Assembly (NCBI GenBank): GCA_963720765.1
Contig: CAVRGS010000010.1
Location: 1 to 64,000 of the forward strand
DNA length: 64,000 nt
From: DASUAS01 sp963720765
GTDB taxonomy: Bacteria > Actinomycetota > Acidimicrobiia > IMCC26256 > DASPTH01
Direction of reading: 5' to 3'
Each line of letters opens with the position of its first letter. The first letter of the stretch is position 1. Of this stretch, positions 1 to 9,135 are shown in pieces. Both the position numbers and the translations under genes were made by a program. The notes beneath the pieces were generated by a model that worked only from the letters and a program-made list of their open reading frames with translations, did not search any database and had not been told where the DNA came from.

Positions 1-1
1 C

Positions 2-220
2 GGGCGCGTGTACGTTGCCCAGCACTTCGACGAACCGCACGCCACGAAGGCTGCGAGGGTCGGCACTCGCGCCCACCGGCGCTTTCTCGACCTCGTGGTG
101 GAGCAGCGACACGACGAAGCGAGCGAGCTGTGGGAGCGTCACCTGGTCGAGGCGTCCGACGTCGTGCTCCACGGGGCCGACGCGAAGACCGTGCTCGACC
201 TCCTGAAATTGACGGCCTGA
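2..220 (+). CDS. FadR/GntR-type regulator, C-terminal fragment (cut by window edge)
   Basis: The left edge cuts this gene; about 72 final codons remain before the TGA. The end of the peptide (WERHLVEASDVVLHGADAKT) lines up residue by residue with the C-terminus of the complete FadR-type regulator at 14495-15262 (WRHHLDEVTRMVLHGDDATT). That region is the last helix pair of the ligand-binding FCD/FadR C-terminal domain. The DNA-binding winged helix lies outside the window. It ends 13 bases from the stop of the convergent crotonase gene, so it belongs to a separate unit reading in from the left. The family call rests on paralogy within the window only. Confidence 0.62.
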   Translation, partial: GRVYVAQHFDEPHATKAARVGTRAHRRFLDLVVEQRHDEASELWERHLVEASDVVLHGADAKTVLDLLKLTA

Positions 221-233
221 ACTGACGGCGCGG

Positions 234-1042
234 CTACGCGTCGCGAAGCGACTCGCCGAACCCGGCAGGCAGAGGATCGAACACCGGCTCTCGCCGTTCG
301 GTGAAGCTGGCGACACCCTCGGAAAAATCGGCGTGCACGTTCATGCGCTGCATGATCCCGAGCGTGCGATTCCACGAGGTCTCGAAGTCGTCGTCGAGAT
401 CCGCGTACACCTGGTGGCGGACCGCTGCCATCGCGCGCGGCGACGACCACCGGCGAGGTCAGCCGCGTACGCCTGTGCGTCATGGAGCACGTCGGCCGGA
501 TTGCAGAGGCGCCCGACCAGCCCCATGGCGTGCGCTTCCTCGGCGTCGAACGTCCGACCCGAGAGGAGGAGGTCGAGGGCGCGCTCGACGCCGATGAGTC
601 GCGGCAGCATCCACGACGTGCCGTACTCGGCGCCCAGGCCGCGCCGGGTGAACGAGGTCGACATGCGCGCGCCGCGAGCGGCGAATCGCAGGTCGCAGTA
701 GAGCGCCTGGATCAGACCGATGCCCGCGCACGCGCCGTTGATCGCAGCAATCATCGGCTTCGGGATGCTCAACGCGTAGTGCATCGGGCGGCGCCCGGCG
801 CGTACGAGCTCGCCGGCGGCGGCAGTCTGCTCGAGCGCGGCCATGTCCATACCCGGGCAGAACGCGCTCCCGGCGCCGGTGACGACGATCGCGCACACCT
901 TGGCATCGGCAGCCGCGTCGTCGAGGCACGCGAAGTACTGGTGCTCCATCGCGACGCTCCACGCGTTCTTCCGATCGGGGTTGTGCAGCGTGACCGTCGC
1001 GACGCCGTCCGCGACCTCGTAGCGCACCAGATCGTCGGTCAT
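234..1042 (-). CDS. Crotonase-fold (enoyl-CoA hydratase/isomerase-like) protein, frameshifted near its C-terminus
   Basis: Crotonase superfamily: GVATVTLHNPDRKNAW at the N-terminus, oxyanion-hole segment FCPGMDMAAL, then INGACAGIGLIQALYCDLRF. The frame changes near 435-455 and the C-terminus (DFSEGVASFTERREP) continues to 234, giving about 268 residues, a normal length. The start ATG at 1042 follows a strong GGAAGGAGG and overlaps the stop of the upstream acyl-CoA dehydrogenase (ATGA), so translation is coupled. Both glutamates of classical enoyl-CoA hydratase are absent: the first site lies in GIGLIQAL and the second in TSFTRRGLGAEYG. A hydratase is therefore doubtful; an isomerase, hydrolase or C-C lyase is possible. 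Its closest relative in the window is the crotonase at 37469-38290. Confidence 0.82.
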
Positions 1043-2225
1043 GAACGCGGCACCTCCTTCCACGGCACTGCCTTGTCGACCCGCACGTCACCGGGCAGCC
1101 CCAGAAGCTGCTCCCCGATGATGTTGCGCTGGATCTCGTCGGTGCCGCCCTCGATCGAGTTGGCGCGCGAGCGTATGACCTGCATCGACGGCGACCGGTC
1201 GGCCACGGCACCGTCGTCGCGGGGCGCGGCGTCGTAGTCGAACCCGACCTGACCGGTTGGCCCCATCAGGTCGACGAGCAGCGAACTGGTGCGTTGGTTC
1301 GCCGCCCGCGCGCGACCTTCTGCAGGGACCCGAGCGGCGTCGCGCCGACCCGGCCCTGCGCGGCGCGGCTGCGTGAACTCGAGAGCTCCAGGAGCCGCGC
1401 CTCGATCCACGCACCGGCGACGCGTTGCCGGTGGACGTCATCGATCGCCGCTGGCGCGCGGCGGCCCGACCATTCCGCCAGCACGTCGCCGATCGCCGTC
1501 GGCATGACCTCGCCGACTCCCTCACGTTCGGAGTGCAACCCCACCAGCGAGACCGCCCACCCCTGACCGGGGTCGCCCAGGCGCAGATCGTCGGGCAGGC
1601 GCACGCCGTCGAGGAACACCTCGTTGAAGTGCGCGGCGCCGTCGGCCTGGCGCAAGGGGCGGATCTCGATCCCGGGGAGCTGCATGTCGCACACGAAGAA
1701 GGTGAGGCCGCGGTGCTTGGGGACGTCGGGATCGGTGCGCGCCACGAGGATGGCCCAGCGCGCGGCGCGGGCGCCACTGGTCCACACCTTCTGGCCGTGC
1801 ACCACCCACTCGTCGCCGTCGCGCACCGCCATCGTGGAGAGGCCGGCGAGGTCGGAGCCGGCCCCCGGCTCGCTGAACAGCTGGCACCAGGATTCCTCAC
1901 CGGTGAAGATCGGAGGCAGGAAACGGGCCTTCTGCTGGTGGCTGCCGACCGCATTGATCGAGGCCGCCGCCTGGTGCATGCCCACGAAGTCGCCGGAGCC
2001 GGGTGCGGGTGCGCCGAGGAGTCCGACGCGGTCCTCCACCATCGGCTGCCATGACGCCGCCACACCGAGTCCACCGAACCCGGGCTCGAAGTGCACCCAT
2101 CCGAGCCCGGCGTCGTACCGGGCACGCAGGAACGTCTCGCGGTCCGCGGTGCACGGATCGGTGAACCGCGTGAGCAGGTCGTCGAGAGCTCCGACGACGC
2201 GCTCGCGGTCGGTCTCGTCAGGCAC
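1039..2225 (-). CDS. Acyl-CoA dehydrogenase (FadE type), one frameshift
   Basis: FAD-dependent alpha,beta-desaturase of acyl-CoA thioesters. Visible signatures in order: FGGLGVAASWQPM, the FAD/substrate segment WCQLFSEPGAGSDLAGLST, WVVHGQKVWTSGA, and near the C-terminus IEGGTDEIQRNIIGEQLLGL, which keeps the usual catalytic-base Glu position (IEGG). The frame changes near 1300-1312; together the segments give about 395 residues, the family norm. I chose GTG 2225, nine bases after the amidohydrolase stop, because the conserved N-terminus begins there; no clear ribosome site is visible, so coupling to the upstream gene is likely. It is the middle gene of the leftward operon 3424-234. Confidence 0.86.
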
Positions 2226-2233
2226 GTCGCGCG

Positions 2234-3424
2234 TCAGCCGGTGGCCGCGAACACGTCGTCGGCGTTGGTGCGCAGGATCCGCGCCTGCACATCGGCCGGG
2301 AGCGGATCGAGCAGCTTCGTGAAGTCGGCCGGTTCGGCCAGCCCCTCGGCGTGCGGGTAGTCGGAGCCCATGACGATGCAGTCGTCGTAGCCCAGGTTCT
2401 CGACGATCCAGGGGATGTCGTCCTCTGGGTACGGCGCGACGCGCACGTGGCGACGGAAGATCTCGCTCGGCCGCTCCGAGAGCGTTCCGCCCTTCCACGG
2501 ACCGTTGCGTCCCATGCCGCGACTCTTGTCCATGTGACGAAGGAAGTGCGGCACCCATTCAGCGCCGTGCTCGGACACGACCACGCGGATGTTCGGATGG
2601 CGACCGAACACGTTGTCGAAGATCAGTGCCGAGAGTGTGTCCTCGACCGGTCGTTCGCCGTAGATGTTGTTCCACTGCCACGCCGACATGTGCCACGCAG
2701 CGGGGTTGGAGCTGTGACCCCACGCGGGCGAGATGGCGTCGAAGTACCAGAACGGCATGATGTGCAGCGCGAGGGTGATGCCCGCTTCGTTGAGCCGCGA
2801 CCACACCGGATCGAAGTAGGGGTCGCCCGGCGAACGGCCGTACGCGGGGCCGGTGGGAATGAGCACCACGCGCGCGCCGGCGGCGATGAGGGCGTCGGTC
2901 TCCGCCACCGCCGAGTCGAGGTCGCGCAGTGACAGCATGCCGACCGCGTAGATCGTGCCGTCGCGATCGAAGCCCCACTCCTCGTCGTACCAGCGGTTGA
3001 ACGACCGCAGGTTCGCGTAGAGCGCCTCGGTGTCGTCGCAGTAGTGCTCCGCAGCCAGCGCCATGCCCGCGGGGTACAACACGGTCTTCTCCACGCCTTG
3101 TCGGGCCATCACCTCGAGGCGGGGGCCCCGTTCGAGGTACTCCGGGCGGATCGGCTCGGGCTCGTAGGTCTCGTCGGGATTTCCCGAGCCCATCTGGCGC
3201 AGCATCTCCTTGAGCGAACCGGGCCGGTAGGCCATGTCGAACCCGAGCCCCGATTCGCTGTTGAACACCGCGACCCGGTTGCCGACGAGGATGACCTCTT
3301 CTCCCTTGCCGTTGCGCGCCGGGAGGATGGCCCGGTCGGCGAACTCACTCGGCAGGTAGCGGGTGAACGCGTCCCGCGGCTCGTAGCAGTGGGTGTCGCA
3401 GTCGAAGAGTCCGGGGTTGGTCAT
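2234..3424 (-). CDS. Amidohydro_2 (PF04909) metal-dependent hydrolase/decarboxylase-like protein
   Basis: 396 residues, intact. TIM-barrel amidohydrolase of the ACMSD / gamma-resorcylate decarboxylase group: N-terminal metal motif DCDTH (about residues 8-12), a barrel histidine in LALHIMPFW, VVVSEHGAEWVPH, and the C-terminal metal aspartate in MGSDYPHAEG. Known members hydrolyse C-N or cleave C-C bonds, including nonoxidative decarboxylation; the substrate here is unknown. ATG 3424 has AGGAG eight bases upstream. It leads the operon amidohydrolase, acyl-CoA dehydrogenase, crotonase. The protein at 61996-63171 shares long identical blocks (YRPGSLKEML, GNPDETYEP, RSPGDPYFDP, DKSRGMGRNGPW), so the two arose by duplication. 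Confidence 0.88.
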   Translation of the reverse strand: MTNPGLFDCDTHCYEPRDAFTRYLPSEFADRAILPARNGKGEEVILVGNRVAVFNSESGLGFDMAYRPGSLKEMLRQMGSGNPDETYEPEPIRPEYLERGPRLEVMARQGVEKTVLYPAGMALAAEHYCDDTEALYANLRSFNRWYDEEWGFDRDGTIYAVGMLSLRDLDSAVAETDALIAAGARVVLIPTGPAYGRSPGDPYFDPVWSRLNEAGITLALHIMPFWYFDAISPAWGHSSNPAAWHMSAWQWNNIYGERPVEDTLSALIFDNVFGRHPNIRVVVSEHGAEWVPHFLRHMDKSRGMGRNGPWKGGTLSERPSEIFRRHVRVAPYPEDDIPWIVENLGYDDCIVMGSDYPHAEGLAEPADFTKLLDPLPADVQARILRTNADDVFAATG

Positions 3425-3441
3425 GGACGGCTCCTATTCCG

Positions 3442-3458
3442 TTAACTTGTTCAGATAA
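3442..3458. promoter_or_regulatory. Inverted repeat in divergent promoter (candidate operator)
   Basis: The 72-base gap between the divergent amidohydrolase and thioesterase-like genes is AT-rich. It holds TTAACT-N5-AGATAA, whose arms match 5 of 6 as an inverted repeat. Inside it is AAC-TT-GTT (3444-3451), the core of the known KstR site TnnAACnnGTTnnA, but both outer positions are G here, so it is not a full KstR site. A TAATAT hexamer (3456-3461) could be the -10 box of the rightward gene. Operator function is inferred. Confidence 0.4.
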
Positions 3459-3496
3459 TATCGGGGATTCGGGAGCGCCCAGGGGGGGTCCAACTG

Positions 3497-4348
3497 ATGC
3501 CCAACAACCCATCCCGATCGGCGGACAAGATCTACGGCGTGTGGACCGGGACCATGGACGACCTCGTGAGCTACCGCTACGTCGGATGCTCCTCGGTCGT
3601 TCGGGACCGCACCCACGCCGAGGGACGAATGCGGATCCGCCGCGATCTGCGCACCCCGGCCGGGCTGCGCGGGGCGCCGCTGGCCATCGCCACGCTCGAC
3701 ACCGCGGGGATCAACATCGACCGATTCCACCATCTCGCGCTCACCCGGATCGACGTGCACGTGTTCGACGACGGTGCTGGGCTCGAGGAGGTGCGGGTCG
3801 TCGGCACCGTGCTGCGCGAAGCGCGTACCCAGGTCTTCACAGAAGCAACGATCGAAGACGAGTCCGACGCCCGCCGAGTGCTTGCGTTCGCCACCGCCGA
3901 CTGGGCGATCCTCGCGCCCACCCCCGAAGGCTTCGTGTACACCGATCCTGGTCCCGGCGTGCCCGACACCCCCGACCTCCCGCCGCTGAGCGACGCGTAC
4001 GACGCGCACCCCAGCGCCGGCGGTGGGTTCGTGATCGACGGCCTGTCGACCCGGGTCGGCGTCGACACACTGCACCACGGCCCGATCCTGGTCGCCCTCG
4101 AAGCGGCCGCATTGGAGGTCGCCGCTGCGCAGGCGGAAACGGATGCGCTCCGCGTCGAGCACTTCACCACCCGATTCGTGAAGGCCGGGCGCGTCGGCCC
4201 GTTCGTCGCCCGCGCCGAGACCACCGCGTCGCGCGACGGCACGGTCGCGTGTCGGGCCGAACTGCGTGACGACGGCGCCGACGGACAGGTCATCGCGGTC
4301 GCGTTGCTGCGCGCTCGCGCGATCCGACAGAAAGGTGGTGGGCGATGA
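3497..4348 (+). CDS. Thioesterase-like double-hotdog protein (probable)
   Basis: 283 residues, intact; ATG follows AGGGGGGG. The length and pattern of two beta-rich halves (GRMRIRRDLRTPAG with IDRFHHLALTRIDVHVFDDG, then HHGPILVALEAAAL with VEHFTTRFVKAGRVGPFVA) suggest two hotdog domains, as in thioesterases that act on acyl-CoA. I see no unambiguous catalytic motif, so the assignment is by overall pattern. Its last codon overlaps the ATG of the double CaiB gene at 4345 (ATGA), so the two form one operon. A role in releasing or controlling CoA esters made by the CaiB partner is plausible but inferred. Confidence 0.5.
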   Translation: MPNNPSRSADKIYGVWTGTMDDLVSYRYVGCSSVVRDRTHAEGRMRIRRDLRTPAGLRGAPLAIATLDTAGINIDRFHHLALTRIDVHVFDDGAGLEEVRVVGTVLREARTQVFTEATIEDESDARRVLAFATADWAILAPTPEGFVYTDPGPGVPDTPDLPPLSDAYDAHPSAGGGFVIDGLSTRVGVDTLHHGPILVALEAAALEVAAAQAETDALRVEHFTTRFVKAGRVGPFVARAETTASRDGTVACRAELRDDGADGQVIAVALLRARAIRQKGGGR

Positions 4349-6777
4349 CCCGCACGATCTGCGAGGGCCTGCAGGTGATCGAGATGGGTGCCGGGAGCAT
4401 CGGCGCGTCGTTGGCGGGCATGTTGCTCGCCGACAACGGCGCGCGCGTCTTGAAGGTGGAACCGCCGGAAGGGGATCGGCTCCGCAGCCGACATGAGGCC
4501 GGGTTCGTGGTCTGGAACCGGGGCAAGGAGAGCCTCGTCGCCGACCTGCGGACCGACGAAGGCCGCGCGCAAGTCCGCGACCTGGCGAATCGGGCGGACG
4601 TCGTCATCGAGGGCTTCGGCGCGGGGGTGGCCGACCGCTGGGGTCTCGGCGCGGCAGCCGTCCGGGCGTCCAATCCGGGCCTCGTCTACTGCTCGGTGAA
4701 GGGCTTCGGCTCGAGCGGGGCGTACGCCATGTTCCCCGCGTACGAGGGCATCGTCGCCGCCAAGGCCGGCGTCTACAACCTCGGGCCGTTCGGCTTCCGC
4801 TCCGGTCCGATCTTCGTCAACGCGCCGTTGGGCAGCGTCGGCACGGGACACATGGCCTTCAGTGGAGTCCTTGCCGCGCTCATCGCGCGCGAGACCACGG
4901 GGCGCGGCCAGACGGTCGAGGCGACCATGGTCCAGGGCTTCAACCCGCTCGACTACTTCGGCGCCATGATGTGGCAGCACACGCAGCGAATCACGGGATC
5001 GGCTGCAGGTTCGTCGGCGATGTCGGCCGCGATGGGCGCCAGCCGCTACAGCTTCTTCGTCCCCACGCAAGACGGCCGGTGGGTGATCTTCACGCAGATG
5101 CTCCCCCACCAGGCGCACGCGCTCAGCCGGGCGGTCGGGATCGAGCACACCTTCGACGATCCCCGCTTCGACAAGCAGCCGCAGTTCGCCACCGCGGAAG
5201 ACGCCCAGGCCTGGGAGGACCTCCTCTGGGAGGCGATGTCGGAGCAACCATACGAGCACTGGGAGAAGGTCTTCCTGGCCGACGACGACATCGCGTTCGA
5301 GTTGGCGCGCTTCAGTGAGGAAGGTCTCGACCACCAGCAGATCCGTCACAACGGTGAGACGATCACGGTGCAGGACACCGTGCGGGGCCCGATCGAGCAG
5401 GTCGGTCCCGTCGCCGCGTTCGCAGCCACGCCGTCACGGATCGATCGGTCGGCTCCCGCGCTCGACGAACATGGCGACGACTTCTCGGAACTGGCCCCTC
5501 GATCACCCTCGACCGCGCCGGCTCCGGCCCATGCGCTCGACGGCGTCACGATCGTCGAGCTCGGCTACTTCTACGCGATGCCCTACGGCGTCACCATGGC
5601 CGGCGCGCTCGGCGCGCGGGTGATCAAGCTCGAAGGTGCGGCGGGCGACCCGATGCGGTCCGCGTTCGGCGCGCCCGACGTCGGTGGCGCGAAGACGATG
5701 GAGGGCAAGGAGAGCCTCGCCGTCGATCTCCAGACCGCCGAGGGTCGCAAGATCGTGCAGGAGGTCGCGGCGCGGGCCGACATGTTCATCAACGGCTTCC
5801 GCTCTGGGGTCGCCGAACGCATGGGGCTCGACTACGCCACGCTGTCGAAACTCAACCCCCGTCTCGTGTACGTGCACGCCGCGGGCTACGGCGTCGACGG
5901 TCCCCTCGCCCACCGCCCGATCTACGCCCAGGTCGCACAGGCCGTCGCCGGGAGCATCGGCCGGTACGGCGGCCGCTGGCTGGATCCCGACTTCACCAAG
6001 ACCCTGAGCTGGATCGAAGCGCAGATCGTGGTGTTGCCCCGGCTGCGCGGACTGGTCGACGGCGACTCCAACGCCGCGCTCGCAGTGCTCTCGTCGATCC
6101 TTCTGGCCCTCTACGAACAGCGCCGCACGGGCAAGGGACAGTTCCTGTCCACCACCATGATCGGCGGCAACGCGTTGGCGTACGCCGACGACTTCGTCCG
6201 GTACGACGGCAAGGCGACGCTCCCGGTGGCCGACGAGGAGAACCATGGCCTGCACGCGCTGTACCGCCTCTACCGGGCTGCCTCCGGCTGGGTCTTCCTG
6301 GCCGCGCCCCGTCAACGCGAATGGGAGGCCTTGCTCGCGGCGCTCGATCGCCACGACCTCGCCAACGATGACCGCTTCACCTCGGAGGCGGCACGTCTCG
6401 CCAACGACGACGCGCTCGTGACCCTCCTCGCCGACATCTTGGCGACGCGCCCCGCCGGCGAGTGGGAGCACCTCCTGACTCCGGCCGGCGTCGCCTGCGT
6501 GGAGGCGTTCGACGCCAGCCATTCGGAGTTCACGTGCACCGATCCGGTCCTCCGCGAGACGGGGCTCGTCGTCGAGGTCGACCATCCGGCGTTCGACACG
6601 ATCGTCCGCGCCGGACCGCCCGTCGCGATGTCGGAGACGCCCGGACGGGCGGCTCCCGGATGCCTGGTCGGCCAACACACCGACCTGATCCTCGAGGAGT
6701 TGGGGTACTCCACCGAACAGATCGCGGAGTTCAAGACCAGGCAGGTGGTGTTCGGCCGCGCCGAAGTGCGCGACTGA
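4345..6777 (+). CDS. Tandem-fused CaiB/BaiF (family III) CoA transferase
   Basis: 810 residues, intact. Two complete CaiB/BaiF domains follow each other. Domain 1 (about 1-390): LQVIEMGAGSIGASLAGMLL, RVLKVEPPEGDRLR, WNRGKESLVADL. Domain 2 (about 400-800): GVTIVELGYFYAMPYGVTMA, RVIKLEGAAGDPMR, EGKESLAVDL. Family III enzymes transfer CoA between carboxylates through an aspartyl-CoA intermediate; the alpha-methylacyl-CoA racemase branch epimerises 2-methyl acyl-CoAs. A single polypeptide may supply both halves of the interlocked dimer. Second gene of a two-gene operon; it converges on the thioesterase at 6785. A second tandem fusion of the same kind lies at 39535-41847. Confidence 0.9.
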   Translation: MTRTICEGLQVIEMGAGSIGASLAGMLLADNGARVLKVEPPEGDRLRSRHEAGFVVWNRGKESLVADLRTDEGRAQVRDLANRADVVIEGFGAGVADRWGLGAAAVRASNPGLVYCSVKGFGSSGAYAMFPAYEGIVAAKAGVYNLGPFGFRSGPIFVNAPLGSVGTGHMAFSGVLAALIARETTGRGQTVEATMVQGFNPLDYFGAMMWQHTQRITGSAAGSSAMSAAMGASRYSFFVPTQDGRWVIFTQMLPHQAHALSRAVGIEHTFDDPRFDKQPQFATAEDAQAWEDLLWEAMSEQPYEHWEKVFLADDDIAFELARFSEEGLDHQQIRHNGETITVQDTVRGPIEQVGPVAAFAATPSRIDRSAPALDEHGDDFSELAPRSPSTAPAPAHALDGVTIVELGYFYAMPYGVTMAGALGARVIKLEGAAGDPMRSAFGAPDVGGAKTMEGKESLAVDLQTAEGRKIVQEVAARADMFINGFRSGVAERMGLDYATLSKLNPRLVYVHAAGYGVDGPLAHRPIYAQVAQAVAGSIGRYGGRWLDPDFTKTLSWIEAQIVVLPRLRGLVDGDSNAALAVLSSILLALYEQRRTGKGQFLSTTMIGGNALAYADDFVRYDGKATLPVADEENHGLHALYRLYRAASGWVFLAAPRQREWEALLAALDRHDLANDDRFTSEAARLANDDALVTLLADILATRPAGEWEHLLTPAGVACVEAFDASHSEFTCTDPVLRETGLVVEVDHPAFDTIVRAGPPVAMSETPGRAAPGCLVGQHTDLILEELGYSTEQIAEFKTRQVVFGRAEVRD

Positions 6778-6784
6778 TGCCGTG

Positions 6785-7297
6785 CTACTGCTCGTTCGCC
6801 GCCGTCGCGTCCTGCTCGGCCAGCCAGCGCTCGTAACGCGCGAAGTGCGACCGGTCGCGCAACGCCCACACTCCCCGGGCGCGGGCGAGTGGCGCGTGCG
6901 TCGCCACCAGCACGAGCTCGCCGATGATGTGCCAGTAGGCGGGCTCCGTGCGCTCGACCCATCCGGACGCGACGAGCGGGCGGCCGATGGGAACCGGCCG
7001 GAGGTACTCCACTTCGAGCTTCTTGGTCACCGAGAGCGTGCCGTGGAGGAGCGGCACGTGGCCGAGGACCTCGTCGAGCACCGCGGCCGTCCACCCTCCG
7101 TGGGCCACGCCGGGTCCACCTTCGTGCTCCGGCGGGCACACGATGTCGAACCGGGCGACGTCGTCGGCGCCGAGCACCTCGGTCGACAGCCCGAGCCGGC
7201 ACGCCCCGGTCCGGCGGCACGCGGCGCACAGCGCGACCCCGCCGTCGGTGCGTGGCGGCGCCTGGAAGTCGGAACCGGCCCACTCCGTCGATGCCAT
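6785..7297 (-). CDS. PaaI-like hotdog thioesterase with N-terminal Cys cluster
   Basis: 170 residues, intact. The single hotdog domain shows GGPGVAHGGWTAAVLDEVLGH, the PaaI/4HBT signature in which the HGG stretch frames the acyl-CoA site, followed by VEYLRPVPIGRPL. Such enzymes hydrolyse acyl- or aryl-CoA esters and can rescue trapped CoA. Before it lies CAACRRTGAC (about residues 24-33), a small cysteine cluster that could bind zinc. A TATATT hexamer (7309-7304 on this strand) sits six bases before the ATG, so the mRNA may be leaderless. The gene is divergent from the TetR regulator at 7355, and the candidate operator at 7307-7321 overlaps this promoter. Confidence 0.8.
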   Translation of the reverse strand: MASTEWAGSDFQAPPRTDGGVALCAACRRTGACRLGLSTEVLGADDVARFDIVCPPEHEGGPGVAHGGWTAAVLDEVLGHVPLLHGTLSVTKKLEVEYLRPVPIGRPLVASGWVERTEPAYWHIIGELVLVATHAPLARARGVWALRDRSHFARYERWLAEQDATAANEQ

Positions 7298-7306
7298 CGA
7301 GCCAAT

Positions 7307-7321
7307 ATACTAAGTAGAACA
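7307..7321. promoter_or_regulatory. Candidate TetR operator, copy 1 of a shared motif
   Basis: ATACTAAGTAG (7307-7317) is an imperfect 11-base palindrome of the form CTACT-N-AGTAG. The 14 bases TACTAAGTAGAACA (7308-7321) recur exactly, on the opposite strand, at 20870-20857. This copy lies between the divergent thioesterase and TetR genes, over the thioesterase -10 region and about 33 bases before the TetR start. Such placement is typical of TetR autoregulation. The match is AT-rich in a very GC-rich window, so chance identity is unlikely. Confidence 0.6.
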
Positions 7322-7354
7322 CGGCGGAACGGCGGCGGACGAGACTGGCGGGTG

Positions 7355-7971
7355 ATGGCACGCACTCGGGCATCGGAGGGGGCGCCCCTCGGGCGGGAGG
7401 AGGTCGTCGCCGGTGCCATGCGCGTCACCAAGGAGGTCGGCCTCGACCACCTCACCATGCGGGCACTCGCCGCCGAGCTCGGGGTCACGCCGATGGCCCT
7501 CTACCACCACGTGCCGAACAAGGATGCGCTGCTCCAGCTCGTGGCCGACGCGGTGATCGGCGAGATCGACGTGCCGCCGCCCGACGTCGGTCCGTGGGAC
7601 GTCCGGCTCGCCGTCCTGGCCCGTGACCTTCGGGCTCGCGTCTCGGCGTTCCCGGGCGTCGGCGCCTACCTCCTCGGCAGCGACGTGCTCACGCCCGGCG
7701 CCGACGCGGCTCGTGACCAACTGCGTGGCGATGCTCGAGTCGGCCGGTTTCTCGAGCCGAGACGCCGCGCTCGCGTTCACGGCGTTCCACAACTACCTGC
7801 TCGGACGCCTCTCGGTGGAAGCGAGCCTGCGCGGTCCGCGCCTCGCCAAGCTGCGGGCCACGCGCGCCGGCACGCCCGAACCACCCGGCGCCCGCCTTCC
7901 CGCCGACGAGTACTTCGACTACGGACTCGCCGCGCTCCTCCGGGGACTGCGGCCCGTCGAACGACGCTTGA
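7355..7971 (+). CDS. TetR-family transcriptional regulator, frameshifted
   Basis: The N-terminal helix-turn-helix is clear: LDHLTMRALAAELGVTPMALYHHV, followed by PNKDALLQLVADAVIGEI. A frame change near 7713 moves the C-terminal ligand domain (AMLESAGFSSRDAALAFTAF, PPGARLPADEYFDYGLAALL) into another frame, and a second small shift is needed to reach the TGA at 7969-7971; the exact end is therefore uncertain. About 205 residues, normal for TetR proteins, which repress nearby genes until an effector, often an acyl-CoA or lipid, binds. It is divergent from the thioesterase, carries the palindrome 7307-7317 in its promoter, and lies just upstream of the CaiB and LLM genes. Confidence 0.78.
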
Positions 7972-7980
7972 AGGAGCGCG

Positions 7981-9135
7981 ATGTCGCCGACCTATCAGCC
8001 GCTGCGGGGCGTGAAGGTCCTCGACCTCGGGATCCTCATCCCACCCGCGCTCACGTCGGCCAAGCTGGTCGCGCTCGGCGCCGACGTGGTGAAGGTCGAG
8101 CAGCCGCCGTGGGGCGACCGCATCCGTGCCATCCCGCCGTTCGGCAGCGACGGCGAGAGCCCTCAGCACATGGCCCAGAACTGGGGGAAGCGCTCCATTG
8201 CCCTCGACCTGGGCGACGAAGCAGGGCGCGCGACGTTCCTCCGCCTCGCCGACGTCGCCGACGTGATCGTGGAGAACCAACTCGCCGGTTCGTGGGCGCG
8301 CCTCGGCATCGACTTCGCAACCTTGCGGTCCGAACGGCCCGAGCTCGTAGTGTGCTCGATCACCGGTTTCGGCCAGACCGGCCCGTACGCCACCCTTCCG
8401 TCGCACGGACTCAACATGGACGCGTTGGCGGACACCCTGAATCTCGATTGGATCGATGGCGAACCGCGACTCGGTTGGACGTTCACGAGTTGGGGGAACG
8501 AGTTGGGATCGGCGTATGCCGCACTGGCGATCGTCGCCGCAGTGCTCTCGGCCCGCACGACCGGCGAGGGCGCGTGGATCGATCTCTCGTGCTGGGATGC
8601 GTTGGTCGAGTCGCACCGCACCGAGATCGCGATGACGAACGTCGGTGGCGAGGCGTTCAACATGCACGACAGCTCGACCGGCGAGATGTACAACGCCTAC
8701 CTCACGCAGGACGGCAAGCCGTTCCTCATGGCCGCGCTGGAGCAGAAGTTCTGGGAGGCCTTCTGCCGTGGCGTCGGACGCGAAGACCTGGTTCCGTTGC
8801 GGGACGCCGCCGCGCAGATCCACTTCGGATGGGACGACGAACAGCTCCGTCGGGAGCTCGCCGACATCTTCGCGACCGCCACCGCCGACGAATGGGACCG
8901 TCGCTTCCTCGAGTGGGATGTGCCAGGCTCGAAGATCCTCGAGATCCCCGAAGTGATGGCGCTCGAGCACTTCGCGGCGCGCGGGATCGTCGAGGGCGCA
9001 CCGGGTTCGTGGCCCAACATCACCAGCGCGATCCGGTGGCATCACACCGGCGAACGTGCCGGCTCGGGACTCGCACCGCCACCGGCGCTGGGCGTGCACC
9101 ACGACGAGATCATCGCCGAGTGGCTCACGCGGTGA
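7981..9135 (+). CDS. CaiB/BaiF (family III) CoA transferase, single domain
   Basis: 384 residues, intact. N-terminal Rossmann part LRGVKVLDLGILIPPALTSA, ADVVKVEQPPWGDRIR, NWGKRSIALDLG, then ELVVCSITGFGQTGPYATLP. The closely related CaiB at 38323 shares features such as YxxxxTxDGKxxxxAAxExKFWE in its C-terminal half (here YLTQDGKPFLMAALEQKFWE). It transfers CoA to a carboxylate or epimerises a 2-methyl acyl-CoA. ATG 7981 follows AAGGAGCGCG. The stop overlaps the GTG of the LLM oxidoreductase (GTGA), so the two are coupled. Confidence 0.9.
   Translation: MSPTYQPLRGVKVLDLGILIPPALTSAKLVALGADVVKVEQPPWGDRIRAIPPFGSDGESPQHMAQNWGKRSIALDLGDEAGRATFLRLADVADVIVENQLAGSWARLGIDFATLRSERPELVVCSITGFGQTGPYATLPSHGLNMDALADTLNLDWIDGEPRLGWTFTSWGNELGSAYAALAIVAAVLSARTTGEGAWIDLSCWDALVESHRTEIAMTNVGGEAFNMHDSSTGEMYNAYLTQDGKPFLMAALEQKFWEAFCRGVGREDLVPLRDAAAQIHFGWDDEQLRRELADIFATATADEWDRRFLEWDVPGSKILEIPEVMALEHFAARGIVEGAPGSWPNITSAIRWHHTGERAGSGLAPPPALGVHHDEIIAEWLTR

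Noticed and set aside
3441..3454. KstR operator
   Set aside because: The AAC-N2-GTT core is present but both outer conserved positions are G; only the looser inverted repeat is reported.
3577..5349. 590-codon open frame on the minus strand
   Set aside because: Antisense to the intact thioesterase-like and double CaiB genes, which have clear family motifs; the opposite frame has none.
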